The notes under the pieces are model-generated. The model saw nothing but the letters and a program-made list of their open reading frames with translations, was not told where the DNA came from and searched no databases. From the NCBI GenBank assembly GCA_020847975.1, contig JADLBD010000267.1:1-64000 (forward strand): a DNA stretch of 64,000 nucleotides. The letters run 5' to 3'. Made by a program: the position numbers and the translations under genes. Numbering within the stretch: position 1 is the first letter of the stretch; every line of letters begins with the position of its first letter. This DNA is from Bryobacterales bacterium (GTDB lineage: Bacteria; Acidobacteriota; Terriglobia; Bryobacterales; Bryobacteraceae). Shown here piece after piece: positions 42,629-51,549 of this stretch.

Positions 42629-44833
42629 CTACGGCCGTATCTCGAGCGTCGATGCAGCCTTCACCTTCCCGAACTCCATCGCGAAACTCCTCCCCGCGTA
42701 ATAGGCGTTCCACTGGTCACGGAAATGAGAGGAGAACGGCTGGCCCGATTGTCCAATCGTGATATTGTGCAGCGAGTGCTCCCAATCGCTGAGGTCGGCG
42801 ATGAATCGCATCGACGGACCCAGCCGGCGCGTCGTCTGCTTCACGGTGGTGGATGATCCATCCATCGGCATGGGACCAATGCGGAAGTACCCACCCACGT
42901 AAGGAAGGCGCCCCAGCACGGGATGCTGGAGCGCGAACTCCGTATACCGCCCATAGTCCCACTTGCCCGGATCCTTGCCGAAGCTGCGCCGTCCCTCTTC
43001 CATTGCCGAGTCGAAGCATTTCAGCAACAGACCGTCATAATCGTCAAACCAGTCCGTGGGGCGCTCGCGGAGCAGCTTTTCAATTACCACTGGAGCCATT
43101 TGGCTCTCGTACGCCGCGCCCTCCCCAGGCGCCGCGCGGTCTCCCACGGCTTTCCGCAAATGCTGGTAGATCAGCGTCACAATCAGCGGAGCAGCCAGCC
43201 CGGAGCGCATCTGCCCGTTCCAGTTCTTCAGCAACTCCGCCGGCGCCGCCAGTCCCTGGTTGCCGCGCCCGCGCCTGTCCCACGCCTTGTACACCTCCTG
43301 TGCCAGGAAATGGCTGAAGGCGGAATATACATCCGTTTCCACGGAAAGCATCTCCTGGGGCTTCCACCCAGTGTGGGAACGAAGGCGCGCCTGGATCTGG
43401 TTGGCCCGGTACGGCGCGGCGAAGTTCCCGTTCACGCGGAATGGATAATTCGCCGGAAACGGGTTCTGGTTGGCCGTCACCAACATTCCCGAAGGCGGAT
43501 TGTACGCCGCGGGAAGTTGATCAAAGGGGATCGTGCCCTCCCATTCGGTCTCCCCCGCGCTGCCGTCCGTAGGTACGTCTCCCTGAAACGTCTTTCGCAC
43601 CGGCAACTTGCCCGCCGCGTGGTAGCCGATGTTGCCGTCCACATCGGCATACACGAAATTCGAACCTGGTCCCGAGATACGGGCCAGCGCCTGCGTAAAC
43701 TCCTGCCAGTTCCGCGCCCGGTTCAGGGCCAGGAACGGAAACCGGAAGCCATCCTTGTCCTCCGCCAGCCAGTGCAGCGAGAAGGTTTCGGCGCCGGAGG
43801 TGACAAAAATCGGGCCATGCCGGGTCACCCAGGTCACCATCTCCATCGGGGACCTCCCCTTGATGCGGATCGTCTCCCGTTCCGGACGCGCCTGCTCCAC
43901 TTGGCCCCGGAACATGTACCGCCCGCTTTGCGGATCGAATTTCTCCAGGTACAAGTCCTGCACGTCGAACTGCAGATTTGTGATCCCCCAGGCGATCCGC
44001 TGATTGTGACCAATGATGACGCAGGGGACGCCGGGAAGCGTAAAACCCATCACGTCCAGTTCCGGGGCCTTCAGGTGAATGGAATACCAGGGGCTGGGGA
44101 ACGCCCACTCGAGATGGGTATCGTTGGCCAGAATGGGCTTTCCCGTCGCCGTCCATTTCCCCGAAACGGCCCATGCGTTCGAGCCGAACTGCGCCTCCGC
44201 TCCCGATCGCACCGGCAGTAGAAACGATACTTTTCCCGCGTCGCCCTTGGAAAGCAGCTTGCGTTTCAGAATCTCATCCTTCCAACTGTTGGTGAGGCTG
44301 CGGAACATCTGCATCCCCGCCAGCATCGAATCCACCACCGACCACGGCTTGGGATCGTATCCGAGCAGGGTAAACTCCACTGGAAGGTTTCCGCGGTGCG
44401 TCTCGAGGAAGTAATTCACCCCCCTGGCATAGGCTGCGAACTGTGCTCGTTCTTCCGCGTCCAGATTGGCATAGTGCGCCTCAGCCGTCCGCCGCATGAG
44501 CAGGCGGCGCGATTCCTGGTCCGATTCGAGAGCGGCAGGCCCGACAATCTCCGAAAGCTCCCCAGCCGCCAACCGCCGCAGCGCGTCCATCTGCCATAGC
44601 CGGTCCTGGGCGTGCGCGTAGCCCTCGAGAAAGAGCACATCCTCGACGCTCGCCGCCGTGACATGCGGAACTCCAAGCGCATCCCGGACAATCCTCGCCG
44701 GTCCGCTCACCGGCATCTGCAACCCGCCGGAAACCTGCGGCAGGGGCCGCCACATATACCAATACGCCCACGCCGCCGCCATCACAAGCAGAGCCAGAAT
44801 CAACAAATTGACCAGACGAAGAATGCGGTTCAC
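42629..44833 (-). CDS. Penicillin acylase family (Ntn hydrolase)
   Basis: 734 residues from GTG 44831-44833. This start gives an N-terminal membrane anchor (LVNLLILALLVMAAAWAYWY), and TACAAT lies nine bases before it; the longer frame begins with TTG. It shows the A-chain pattern (ARIVRDALGVPHVTAASVED, EGYAHAQDRLWQMD) and the self-cleavage site with nucleophile Ser in FGSNAWAVSG. Next come DTHLEWAFPSPWYSIHLKAP and NQRIAWGITNLQFDVQDLY. It is an amidase acting on acyl-amides such as penicillins or acyl-homoserine lactones; the real substrate is unknown. It stays membrane-attached facing the periplasm. Confidence 0.9.
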   Translation of the reverse strand: MNRILRLVNLLILALLVMAAAWAYWYMWRPLPQVSGGLQMPVSGPARIVRDALGVPHVTAASVEDVLFLEGYAHAQDRLWQMDALRRLAAGELSEIVGPAALESDQESRRLLMRRTAEAHYANLDAEERAQFAAYARGVNYFLETHRGNLPVEFTLLGYDPKPWSVVDSMLAGMQMFRSLTNSWKDEILKRKLLSKGDAGKVSFLLPVRSGAEAQFGSNAWAVSGKWTATGKPILANDTHLEWAFPSPWYSIHLKAPELDVMGFTLPGVPCVIIGHNQRIAWGITNLQFDVQDLYLEKFDPQSGRYMFRGQVEQARPERETIRIKGRSPMEMVTWVTRHGPIFVTSGAETFSLHWLAEDKDGFRFPFLALNRARNWQEFTQALARISGPGSNFVYADVDGNIGYHAAGKLPVRKTFQGDVPTDGSAGETEWEGTIPFDQLPAAYNPPSGMLVTANQNPFPANYPFRVNGNFAAPYRANQIQARLRSHTGWKPQEMLSVETDVYSAFSHFLAQEVYKAWDRRGRGNQGLAAPAELLKNWNGQMRSGLAAPLIVTLIYQHLRKAVGDRAAPGEGAAYESQMAPVVIEKLLRERPTDWFDDYDGLLLKCFDSAMEEGRRSFGKDPGKWDYGRYTEFALQHPVLGRLPYVGGYFRIGPMPMDGSSTTVKQTTRRLGPSMRFIADLSDWEHSLHNITIGQSGQPFSSHFRDQWNAYYAGRSFAMEFGKVKAASTLEIRP

Positions 44834-44842
44834 TACCCGTGC

Positions 44843-44848
44843 ATTGTA
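44843..44848 (-). promoter_or_regulatory. -10-like TACAAT, leaderless position
   Basis: On the minus strand TACAAT precedes GTG 44833 by nine bases, with no Shine-Dalgarno between. It also helps decide the penicillin acylase start. Confidence 0.4.
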
Positions 44849-44956
44849 GCTCGCGCCGGACCAGCGGCCCCTCCTCCGCAACTCTGTTCCGCATGAGAGA
44901 ATAAGGCATTAACAAATCGTTTTCCCGACGCCGGACCCGGGAGTCCGCGCCATTTC

Positions 44957-46318
44957 ATGGATAGCAATTTCGGATACACCATTCTCCTGATGATCGTCAT
45001 CGTGGGAATGAACGCGTTCTTCGCCGCCTCGGAAGTCGCGCTGGTCTCGAGCCGCCCCTCACGCCTTCGCGCCCTGGCCGAAGAGGGCCACGTCGGCGCA
45101 ACCGCCGCCCTCAGCCTCCTTTCGAACTCGGAGCGCCTGCTCTCGGTGGTCCAGGTCGGCGTCACCCTGTGCAGCATTGCGCTCGGCGTTGCCGGGGAGG
45201 CGGCCCTTCAGGAGCGATTTGACGCCTGGCTCCATCCGCTGATGTCCTCTCCTTTCCTTACCCACTCTTTGAAGATAGCCAGCGTCGCCCTGGCCTTCCT
45301 GCTGATGACCTACATGCATGTCGTGATCGGCGAGGTGGTCCCCAAGAACGTCGCCATCGACAAGCGCGACCGCCTGGCCGTCATCGTCGCCCCCGTCCTC
45401 CTCATCTTCTACCGCGTGGTCGAGCCCTTCGTCTTTGTGCTCGAGAGGTCGGCTGCCGCGGTCTCTCAGGCCATCGGAGTGAAAGGGGAAGCCGGCGGCG
45501 GGCATTCGGTGGAAGAACTGAAATTCATTCTCAGTTCCAGTCTGCGCGAGGGCGTCCTCGAGGGGTTCGTCGAGAAAGCCATGCAGCGCCTGCTCGAGAT
45601 GCCTGAGTTCCTCACGCGGGAAATCATGGTGCCCCGCAATCAGATCATCTCCGTGCCGGTGAACACCACGCTCGATCAGTTGTTGCGCGTCGCCAATGAA
45701 CATCAGTTCTCCCGCATTCCCGTCTACGAGGAAAGACCCGAGCAGTTGATCGGCTACCTTCATATCAAGGATCTCCTGCGGGTTTGGGAGGAGCGCCGCA
45801 TCGCCACCGAGCGCCGCCGCCAGGTGCGCCGCTTCGATGCGCATCGCTTCCTTCGCCATCTGGTCGTGGTCCCCGAATCGAAGCCCGTCGTGCAACTCCT
45901 CGACGAGTTCCGCAAAAGCCACTCGCATATCGCCCTGGTGGTGGACGAATTCGGAACCGCCGTCGGCGTGGTCACCCTCGAAGACGTCGTGGAACAGATC
46001 TTCGGCGAGATCGAGGACGAACACGATGCACGCCGTCCGCTGGTGCAGCAGGCCGCTCCCATCATCCACATCGATGGCGCCATCCCCATTCGCGACCTCG
46101 AAACGCAGTACGGCATCGAACTTCCCGTCGAGGCCGGCTATGAGACACTGGCCGGATTCCTCCTCTACAGGCTCGGCTACATCCCCAAAGCCGGCGACCA
46201 GGTGGAAGAAGACTCACGCCAGTACATCATCGAGGAGATGGATCGCAACCGGATTGCGAAGGTGCGCGTCGAGAATCTGGCCAGTGGTTCGGCGGTGAGG
46301 GAATCTCACCCCAAGTAG
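44957..46318 (+). CDS. CNNM/CorC-HlyC family transport-associated protein
   Basis: 453 residues. The DUF21/CNNM membrane domain (LLMIVIVGMNAFFAASEVAL to about residue 150) is followed by paired CBS domains (EIMVPRNQIISVPVNTTLDQ; HLVVVPESKPVVQLLDEF) and a C-terminal CorC_HlyC domain (IIHIDGAIPIRDLETQYGIE). Members move or regulate magnesium, cobalt or sodium at the inner membrane. The length and domain order are standard. It converges with the degenerate GGDEF gene, leaving nine bases. Confidence 0.93.
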   Translation: MDSNFGYTILLMIVIVGMNAFFAASEVALVSSRPSRLRALAEEGHVGATAALSLLSNSERLLSVVQVGVTLCSIALGVAGEAALQERFDAWLHPLMSSPFLTHSLKIASVALAFLLMTYMHVVIGEVVPKNVAIDKRDRLAVIVAPVLLIFYRVVEPFVFVLERSAAAVSQAIGVKGEAGGGHSVEELKFILSSSLREGVLEGFVEKAMQRLLEMPEFLTREIMVPRNQIISVPVNTTLDQLLRVANEHQFSRIPVYEERPEQLIGYLHIKDLLRVWEERRIATERRRQVRRFDAHRFLRHLVVVPESKPVVQLLDEFRKSHSHIALVVDEFGTAVGVVTLEDVVEQIFGEIEDEHDARRPLVQQAAPIIHIDGAIPIRDLETQYGIELPVEAGYETLAGFLLYRLGYIPKAGDQVEEDSRQYIIEEMDRNRIAKVRVENLASGSAVRESHPK

Positions 46319-46327
46319 CGTCTCCGC

Positions 46328-47299
46328 TCAAGTGGAGCGCACGGCCGCGTTCTCGAAAGCGGACAGCTTGCGCGCGATCGCTTCGGGGCTCTCGAACTCC
46401 ACGCTGGGCAGCATCACCCAGGCTACACGAATCGGCAGCAGCACCTCGTGTCCGGGAAGCTGCAAGGTTGTCTCCAGCCTGCCGCCAAACAGCGCCGCCG
46501 CCTCAAGCTTCACCAACTCGGCGGGCTCCAGGCGTTTCATCAGAACCACCAGGCAATTGCTGCTCCACCGGAATAGCGAGTCCGTTGGCTTTGCCCGGGA
46601 GTTCACCAGTTGCGCCAGGAAGAGCACCACTTTTGCCCCAGCCTGTGGGCCGAACCGCCTCGTGATGGCGCTCATGCTCTCCGGAACGCAGGCGGCAAAA
46701 TACGCCCGTTCGCCCGATTCGCAGACGGCCCGAATCGCGCTCTCAGCCTCTTCCCGGCTGCCGGCGGGTTTTCCCACCTCCTCACTCCTCGCGGGAACAT
46801 GCTCCAGTTGCTTCATTATCTGCTGCAATGCCGCGTTCGAAAGCTCCGCCTGCCGCTCGCAATCGGCCCGCCACCGCCGCAGATTCTTCTCCAGGCTTGC
46901 TTTGAGACGTTGGAACTCCTCGAGGCTCTTCGTCCGGTCGAGTTCGTGTTCGATCTCGGCGATTTGCGAGGCCACGCAACTGTTCCCTTTGGCCACTCCG
47001 GCGATTGTCCTGCTCAGCATCCCGATAATCTGCCGCAGATTTACCTGCCGGGATCGTCCATCTTCCGCCGCCCGGCGGTTATACTCTTCCAGGCGTTTGT
47101 TCAGTGCTCCCACCGTCCGCATCACCCCGCCGGGAGGCGACTGTGGCGAGATGGCCGTTGACAACTGATCCAGTTCCTCACGAAATTTGTCATGTTGGGC
47201 TTCGTCAAACACCACCGCATGAAGCGCAATTCCCTGCACCAGCAAGGAGAGAGCGCGATGCCAGGTCTCGGCTGCGGGTATCTGCCCCGTCTCGGACAT
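46328..47299 (-). CDS. Degenerate GGDEF-domain protein
   Basis: 323 residues from ATG 47299. The N-terminal 190 residues are helical, partly coiled coil (IEHELDRTKSLEEFQRLKAS), the region that precedes GGDEF domains in many Acidobacteria proteins. The C-terminal 130 residues follow the cyclase fold (AYFAACVPESMSAITRRFGP, then VLFLAQLVNSRAKPTDSLFRW). The active loop GG[D/E]EF is replaced by SSNCL, and the metal Asp of the first strand is absent, so c-di-GMP synthesis is not expected. It may be a binding or regulatory relic. The open frame extends upstream to 47407, but ATG 47299 starts the conserved part. Confidence 0.65.
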   Translation of the reverse strand: MSETGQIPAAETWHRALSLLVQGIALHAVVFDEAQHDKFREELDQLSTAISPQSPPGGVMRTVGALNKRLEEYNRRAAEDGRSRQVNLRQIIGMLSRTIAGVAKGNSCVASQIAEIEHELDRTKSLEEFQRLKASLEKNLRRWRADCERQAELSNAALQQIMKQLEHVPARSEEVGKPAGSREEAESAIRAVCESGERAYFAACVPESMSAITRRFGPQAGAKVVLFLAQLVNSRAKPTDSLFRWSSNCLVVLMKRLEPAELVKLEAAALFGGRLETTLQLPGHEVLLPIRVAWVMLPSVEFESPEAIARKLSAFENAAVRST

Positions 47300-47361
47300 C
47301 AGCTTCTTCAACGAAATCACGCGAGTTCTCCCGGTCCTTATCGGCCCGAAAGGCGGTTTCT

Positions 47362-48144
47362 CTATAAACGGTTCAGTCCTTCCGTCAACTCTACGTACGC
47401 TCCCCACGGATCCGTGAAAAACGCAATCGAAATCCCCAGCTGCGGCACCTTCCGGTAGGGCACGTCAAACTTCACGCCCTTTGCCTCCAACTGCTTCACG
47501 AACCCTTCCAGCCCCTTCACCTCGAACCCGATGTGGTCCAAAGCCCGGCCCTTTGTCGGAACCGTCGGCTTCTCTGACGGAGAAAATGTGAGATTCACTC
47601 CCGGCAGGTCCGCCGCATCGAACTTCAATCGCTTCCCCGGTTTGGCGCCCAGCATCTTCGCATACCACGCCTGCGTTTCGAGCACCGCCGTGTCAAACCA
47701 GTGAATGTGGTGATTCACGATAGGCCGCGTCATCGATTTGTCCTCGCTCAGTTCCACCTTCACCGAAGCCGGCGACATGATAAACGCCTGTCGTGTCTCC
47801 TTGTTGAAACTCACCTCCCGGTAACCCATCGCCTTCGCCTTGGCGCGGAACGCGTCCAGGTCATTCACCTTGAACCCGACGTGATTGATGGCGGAACCTT
47901 CCGAACCTCCGGAAACAGCCGCCACCTTACGGACCATCACCAGCCCATCGGGGAACTTGTAGACATCCATTGTGCCGAGTTTCACAGTGGAAGCTCCGAG
48001 AAAGTCCACCCAAAACCGGCGCGAGGCTTCGGGGTCCGTGGTGTTCAGGTGAAGGTGTCCCATCGACACGCCCATGCTGTTCGGAGCGGGCAGTTGGGCG
48101 GCGAGACAAAGGGGAGCAAACAAGAGAGCCAGTGTGCAACGCAT
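47362..48144 (-). CDS. Secreted two-domain VOC (glyoxalase-fold) protein
   Basis: 260 residues from ATG 48144 with a signal peptide (CTLALLFAPLCLAAQ). Two VOC modules follow, one from MGHLHLNTTDPEASRRFWVD and one from HHIHWFDTAVLETQAWYAKM. Potential metal ligands are His in the first strand of each half (GHLHLN, HHIHWF) and Glu in VKVELSED and AYVELTEG. VOC proteins include glyoxalase I, dioxygenases and resistance proteins; a secreted two-domain form in Acidobacteria has no known substrate. Start has TATACC nine bases upstream. Confidence 0.82.
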   Translation of the reverse strand: MRCTLALLFAPLCLAAQLPAPNSMGVSMGHLHLNTTDPEASRRFWVDFLGASTVKLGTMDVYKFPDGLVMVRKVAAVSGGSEGSAINHVGFKVNDLDAFRAKAKAMGYREVSFNKETRQAFIMSPASVKVELSEDKSMTRPIVNHHIHWFDTAVLETQAWYAKMLGAKPGKRLKFDAADLPGVNLTFSPSEKPTVPTKGRALDHIGFEVKGLEGFVKQLEAKGVKFDVPYRKVPQLGISIAFFTDPWGAYVELTEGLNRL

Positions 48145-48163
48145 CAAGCCGATGGTATAACGA

Positions 48164-49132
48164 TCACCGCCCTCCGCGCAGATACCACTTCGCCATCACC
48201 TGCATCGCCGGCTTGTTCCAGGGCGTATGCGACCCGTCCTCCGGACCACCGAATCCGTTCGTCCCGATCTTCCACCAGTACACGCCCGCAAACCACGGCT
48301 TCTGATAGAACCCTCGCAACAGCGCGTCGTAGCACCGCGCCTGATCCTGCATCGACAGCCTGCGCGGCGTTTCATCCCACGGCTGCCGGTAGGGAGCTTC
48401 GAGGCTCGAGTATCCGGCTTCGGGAAAGATCACCGGCTTGCGGAATCGCTGCCGCACCTGTTCCACCTTGCCGGCAACGGCGGCCGTCGAGAGATTCTCC
48501 GGAAGCGGATAGTAGTTGTTCAGCCCGATAAAATCCACGGCATCCCAGAAACGCACCGACTCGAATTCCGGTCCGAAATTCGCGCAATAGGTCAAAGGAC
48601 CGCGGTAGATCTCCCGCGCTCGCGCAATCAGCCCCCGCCACTCCGCCTCATGCCGCGTCAGCCGCGAGAACTCGACACCCACCGAGAACAGATCGGCGCG
48701 GATCTTCACCGCCAGATTCGCATAATGCTCGAGATACTGCCGGTAGGAAGCAAACCACTGCGTCCGGTCCGATTCCTTCACAAAATCCAGATCCGTAGGC
48801 CCACCCCGGCGTACCCATACCTGAGGCTTCAGAAACACCTTCATCCCCTTGCCGTGCGCCACCGCGGCCAGATTCCCGATCGACGCGTCTTTCTCCCACG
48901 CCCGCGTGCCGCTGAACCGCACCACCGGCTCGCCATGCGGCGTGAAGCCGTAAGGCACGAATGCCACCGAGTTGACGCCGTATCCCGGCAGCGATTCGAG
49001 AATCCTCCGCGCGCGCTCCGACGCATAGACGTCCGGCCATTCGGCCGTGTAGTTGACGCCTCGCTGAAAGGGCAGACGCGCGGCATGCGATACGCTAGGG
49101 AGAGCGAGGGCAAGAAAGGTCCGCCGGGTCAT
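48164..49132 (-). CDS. Tat-exported TIM-barrel glycosidase (GH113-like)
   Basis: 322 residues from ATG 49132, with AAGGA upstream and a twin-arginine start (MTRRTFLALALPSVSHA). The barrel shows FQRGVNYTAEWPDVYASE, MKVFLKPQVWVRRG, LFSVGVEFSRLTRHEAEW (candidate acid/base Glu), VDFIGLNNYYPL and KPVIFPEAGYSSLEAPY (candidate nucleophile Glu). The spacing resembles GH113 beta-mannanases and related clan GH-A enzymes. Its product should act outside the inner membrane on a beta-linked glycan. The plus-strand methyltransferase gene starts 47 bases away, divergently. Confidence 0.78.
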   Translation of the reverse strand: MTRRTFLALALPSVSHAARLPFQRGVNYTAEWPDVYASERARRILESLPGYGVNSVAFVPYGFTPHGEPVVRFSGTRAWEKDASIGNLAAVAHGKGMKVFLKPQVWVRRGGPTDLDFVKESDRTQWFASYRQYLEHYANLAVKIRADLFSVGVEFSRLTRHEAEWRGLIARAREIYRGPLTYCANFGPEFESVRFWDAVDFIGLNNYYPLPENLSTAAVAGKVEQVRQRFRKPVIFPEAGYSSLEAPYRQPWDETPRRLSMQDQARCYDALLRGFYQKPWFAGVYWWKIGTNGFGGPEDGSHTPWNKPAMQVMAKWYLRGGR

Positions 49133-49178
49133 GGGTCCTTCTTTCCCGTATCCTATCGGATCTGGATGGGGTGCTGTC

Positions 49179-49685
49179 ATGCTGCTGGTGCGTACGCTCG
49201 TCTTCACCATTCTCGTCCCCGGCTTTGTCGCCGTATGGATGCCGCAGTGGGCGCTCGGCCAGTGGCCCGAACGCTGGGCAGGCTTTGGCTCGACAGCAGT
49301 CCCCGGCTGGCTGCTCGTCTTCTTCGGATCCTCCCTCTATGCGCAGGCTACCGCCCGTTTTTTCCTCGACGGGAAGGGCACTCCGGCAGTCTGGTTCACC
49401 AAGCCTGTCGCCTTTCTCATCGGGAAAGAGCCGGAACGGCTGGTTGCCGGCGGACTATACCGGCGCACCCGCAACCCCATGTACCTCGGGGTCGCTACGT
49501 CCATCCTGGGCCAGGGCCTGATCTTTCATTCCACAGCCGTGCTCGCCTACGGAGCCATCGCCTGGGCGGTCTTTCACTGCGCAGTCCTCTTCATCGAGGA
49601 GCCTCACCTGCGTGCACGCGAAGGCGAGTCCTATTTACGCTTCTGCCGCGAAGTCCCCCGCTGGATTCCCCGGCTCCGCTCTTGA
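49179..49685 (+). CDS. Isoprenylcysteine carboxyl / phospholipid methyltransferase-like membrane protein
   Basis: 168 residues from ATG 49179, where the hydrophobic start begins. It has four membrane segments and the signature block GGLYRRTRNPMYLGVATSIL followed by EEPHLRAREGESYLRF, the SAM-binding region of the ICMT/PEMT family. Bacterial members methylate small acids or lipids and have no settled substrate. It converges with the second fucosidase gene. Confidence 0.82.
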   Translation: MLLVRTLVFTILVPGFVAVWMPQWALGQWPERWAGFGSTAVPGWLLVFFGSSLYAQATARFFLDGKGTPAVWFTKPVAFLIGKEPERLVAGGLYRRTRNPMYLGVATSILGQGLIFHSTAVLAYGAIAWAVFHCAVLFIEEPHLRAREGESYLRFCREVPRWIPRLRS

Positions 49686-49691
49686 GCGAGC

Positions 49692-51452
49692 TCAATTTCC
49701 GCGGATCAACGTGATTTTGCGAATCCGGACGCCGGCCGATTTGTCGTCATCCGGCAGACTGAAGCTGATGTGCTGGTCATCCCTGGCCACCGGGAGCGTT
49801 CCCTCCACCTTCCGGGTGACGTACTGTCCGCCCGTGTTTTCAATGCGGTCTCCCACGGCGGCGCGCGGCGTGCCCTGGTTGCCCTTGTGCACCCCGATCC
49901 GGAATCCACTTCCCGCCGCCCTGGCGTCGCACGCATAGGTGATCTCGAGGCTGTAATTCCCTTCCAGGCTCTCATAGGGATACCACCACAGTTCGTTCTT
50001 CTCCGTGTCCGCCTTCTTGAAATTACTTGCCGACATGGACTTCTTGTCATACCGGATCTCCTCGCCCCGCAGCCGCGCTGTCCAGGCATAAAGATCCAGC
50101 TTCGCCGGCAGCGTGTTGCTGGCAAACCCCGCCGCCACGCGCGGCGTCTGGTCCGCAATGTCCAGCACCAGCACGCTGTCGTAGGGATCCACCGGCGTTT
50201 CGGGAAGCGTGAATGCGAGCGTATTCCCTTCGCGCTTGTAGGGCACATCCTTCCCGTTCGCCAGGAAGTACGCCTTCTTCACTTCGCTTTCCAGACCCTC
50301 GAAGCGGAAGCTGCGCCCCGGCCAGTTGATCAGGTGGAGATACACCTTCCCCGGCTTCACCGTGCAGCGCCAGGTGATGTCCGGTAGATAGAAAGGACTC
50401 GCCGAGGTGCCGTAAATCGACTCGCCATTCACCGCCAGCCACTTCCCGATAGTTCGCAGGATGTTCTGGCTCTCGTCCGGAATGAGCCCTTCTGCGGTCG
50501 GCCCCACGTTCAGCAGATAGTTTCCGCCCTTCGAAACAATATCGGCCAGCTTCGCGATCAAATCCGCCGGATCTTTCCAGTTGTGGTCATTCTTTTTGAA
50601 GCCCCACGTGTCGTTCAAGGTCGCCGGAACTTCCCACTTCGTCTTCGAGTACACCTGGATCGGTATCGCATTATCCCCCGTTTGCAGATAGTCGCCCTTG
50701 CCGTGCCCGATACGGCTGTTGATGAGGCACATCGGCTGCAGGGTCTTCACCATTCGCCGCAGGTCCGTCACCTGCTGATCGGACAGCATGCCCGGAGTGT
50801 CGAACCAGATCAGGCTCAATTGCCCGTAGCCCGTCAGGATCTCTTTCACCTGCGGCATCACCTTGTCTTGCAGGTATTCCTGCGAGTGGCGCTCCGCCGG
50901 AAAATCCCAGGTGTTGCCGCGCCCGTTCGGCTCGTGCCAGTCCTGGTCCTGCGAATAGTAGAAACCGAACCCGAGCCCGTCCGCCGCGCACGCCGCCGAC
51001 AAATCCTTCATCGGGTCGCGCGCAAACGGCGTCGCGTCCACGATGTTGTACCTGGAAACCTTCGATCCATACATGGCGAATCCATCATGATGCTTCGACG
51101 TAATCACCACATACTTCATCCCCGCATCCTTGGCCACCTGCGCCCACTCCCCGGCGTTGAACTTCACCGGGTTGAACTGCGTCGCCAGTTGCTCGTACTC
51201 CTTCACCGGAATCTTCGCGCGGTTCATGATCCATTCGCCGATGCCGCGAATATACTGCCCCTTCCACTCGCCGGCGGGGATAGCATACAGACCCCAGTGG
51301 ATGAACATGCCGAACTTGTTTTCATCGAACTTCTTCAGCGCCTGCGGGGTTTGGTCAGGGAGATCCGCCGTCTCCTGCGTCTTCCGGCCGCAAGCGGCGA
51401 GACAAACCACCAGCGCCGCGCATGCGGCCAGGCTCCACGGAGAACGATTCAT
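49692..51452 (-). CDS. Lipoprotein alpha-L-fucosidase (GH29) with C-terminal sandwich
   Basis: 586 residues. The N-terminus has a lipobox (VVCLAACGRK), so it is likely an outer-membrane or periplasmic lipoprotein. GH29 blocks are FDENKFGMFIHWGLYAIPAG, YVVITSKHHDGFAMYGS, GQLSLIWFDTPG (nucleophile Asp) and KLADIVSKGGNYLLNVGPTA. Residues about 445-586 form a beta-sandwich appended module (YSLEITYACDARAAGSGFRI), possibly carbohydrate-binding. It is distinct from the soluble fucosidase at 5902. It is divergent from a sodium:solute symporter, suggesting uptake of the released sugar. Confidence 0.92.
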   Translation of the reverse strand: MNRSPWSLAACAALVVCLAACGRKTQETADLPDQTPQALKKFDENKFGMFIHWGLYAIPAGEWKGQYIRGIGEWIMNRAKIPVKEYEQLATQFNPVKFNAGEWAQVAKDAGMKYVVITSKHHDGFAMYGSKVSRYNIVDATPFARDPMKDLSAACAADGLGFGFYYSQDQDWHEPNGRGNTWDFPAERHSQEYLQDKVMPQVKEILTGYGQLSLIWFDTPGMLSDQQVTDLRRMVKTLQPMCLINSRIGHGKGDYLQTGDNAIPIQVYSKTKWEVPATLNDTWGFKKNDHNWKDPADLIAKLADIVSKGGNYLLNVGPTAEGLIPDESQNILRTIGKWLAVNGESIYGTSASPFYLPDITWRCTVKPGKVYLHLINWPGRSFRFEGLESEVKKAYFLANGKDVPYKREGNTLAFTLPETPVDPYDSVLVLDIADQTPRVAAGFASNTLPAKLDLYAWTARLRGEEIRYDKKSMSASNFKKADTEKNELWWYPYESLEGNYSLEITYACDARAAGSGFRIGVHKGNQGTPRAAVGDRIENTGGQYVTRKVEGTLPVARDDQHISFSLPDDDKSAGVRIRKITLIRGN

Positions 51453-51535
51453 GAAAACTCCTATACTTTAACGATTCAGTACGCGCTCTTTCTATCATGC
51501 CCGCTTTGTCAACGTCAACTCTTCCCTCGCTCGCT

Positions 51536-51541
51536 TACAAT
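51536..51541 (+). promoter_or_regulatory. -10-like TACAAT, leaderless position
   Basis: TACAAT stands eight bases before ATG 51550, with no Shine-Dalgarno. TTGTCA lies farther up at 51506-51511, but at 24 bases it is too distant to be a normal -35. Confidence 0.4.
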
Positions 51542-51549
51542 AGTTCCCA

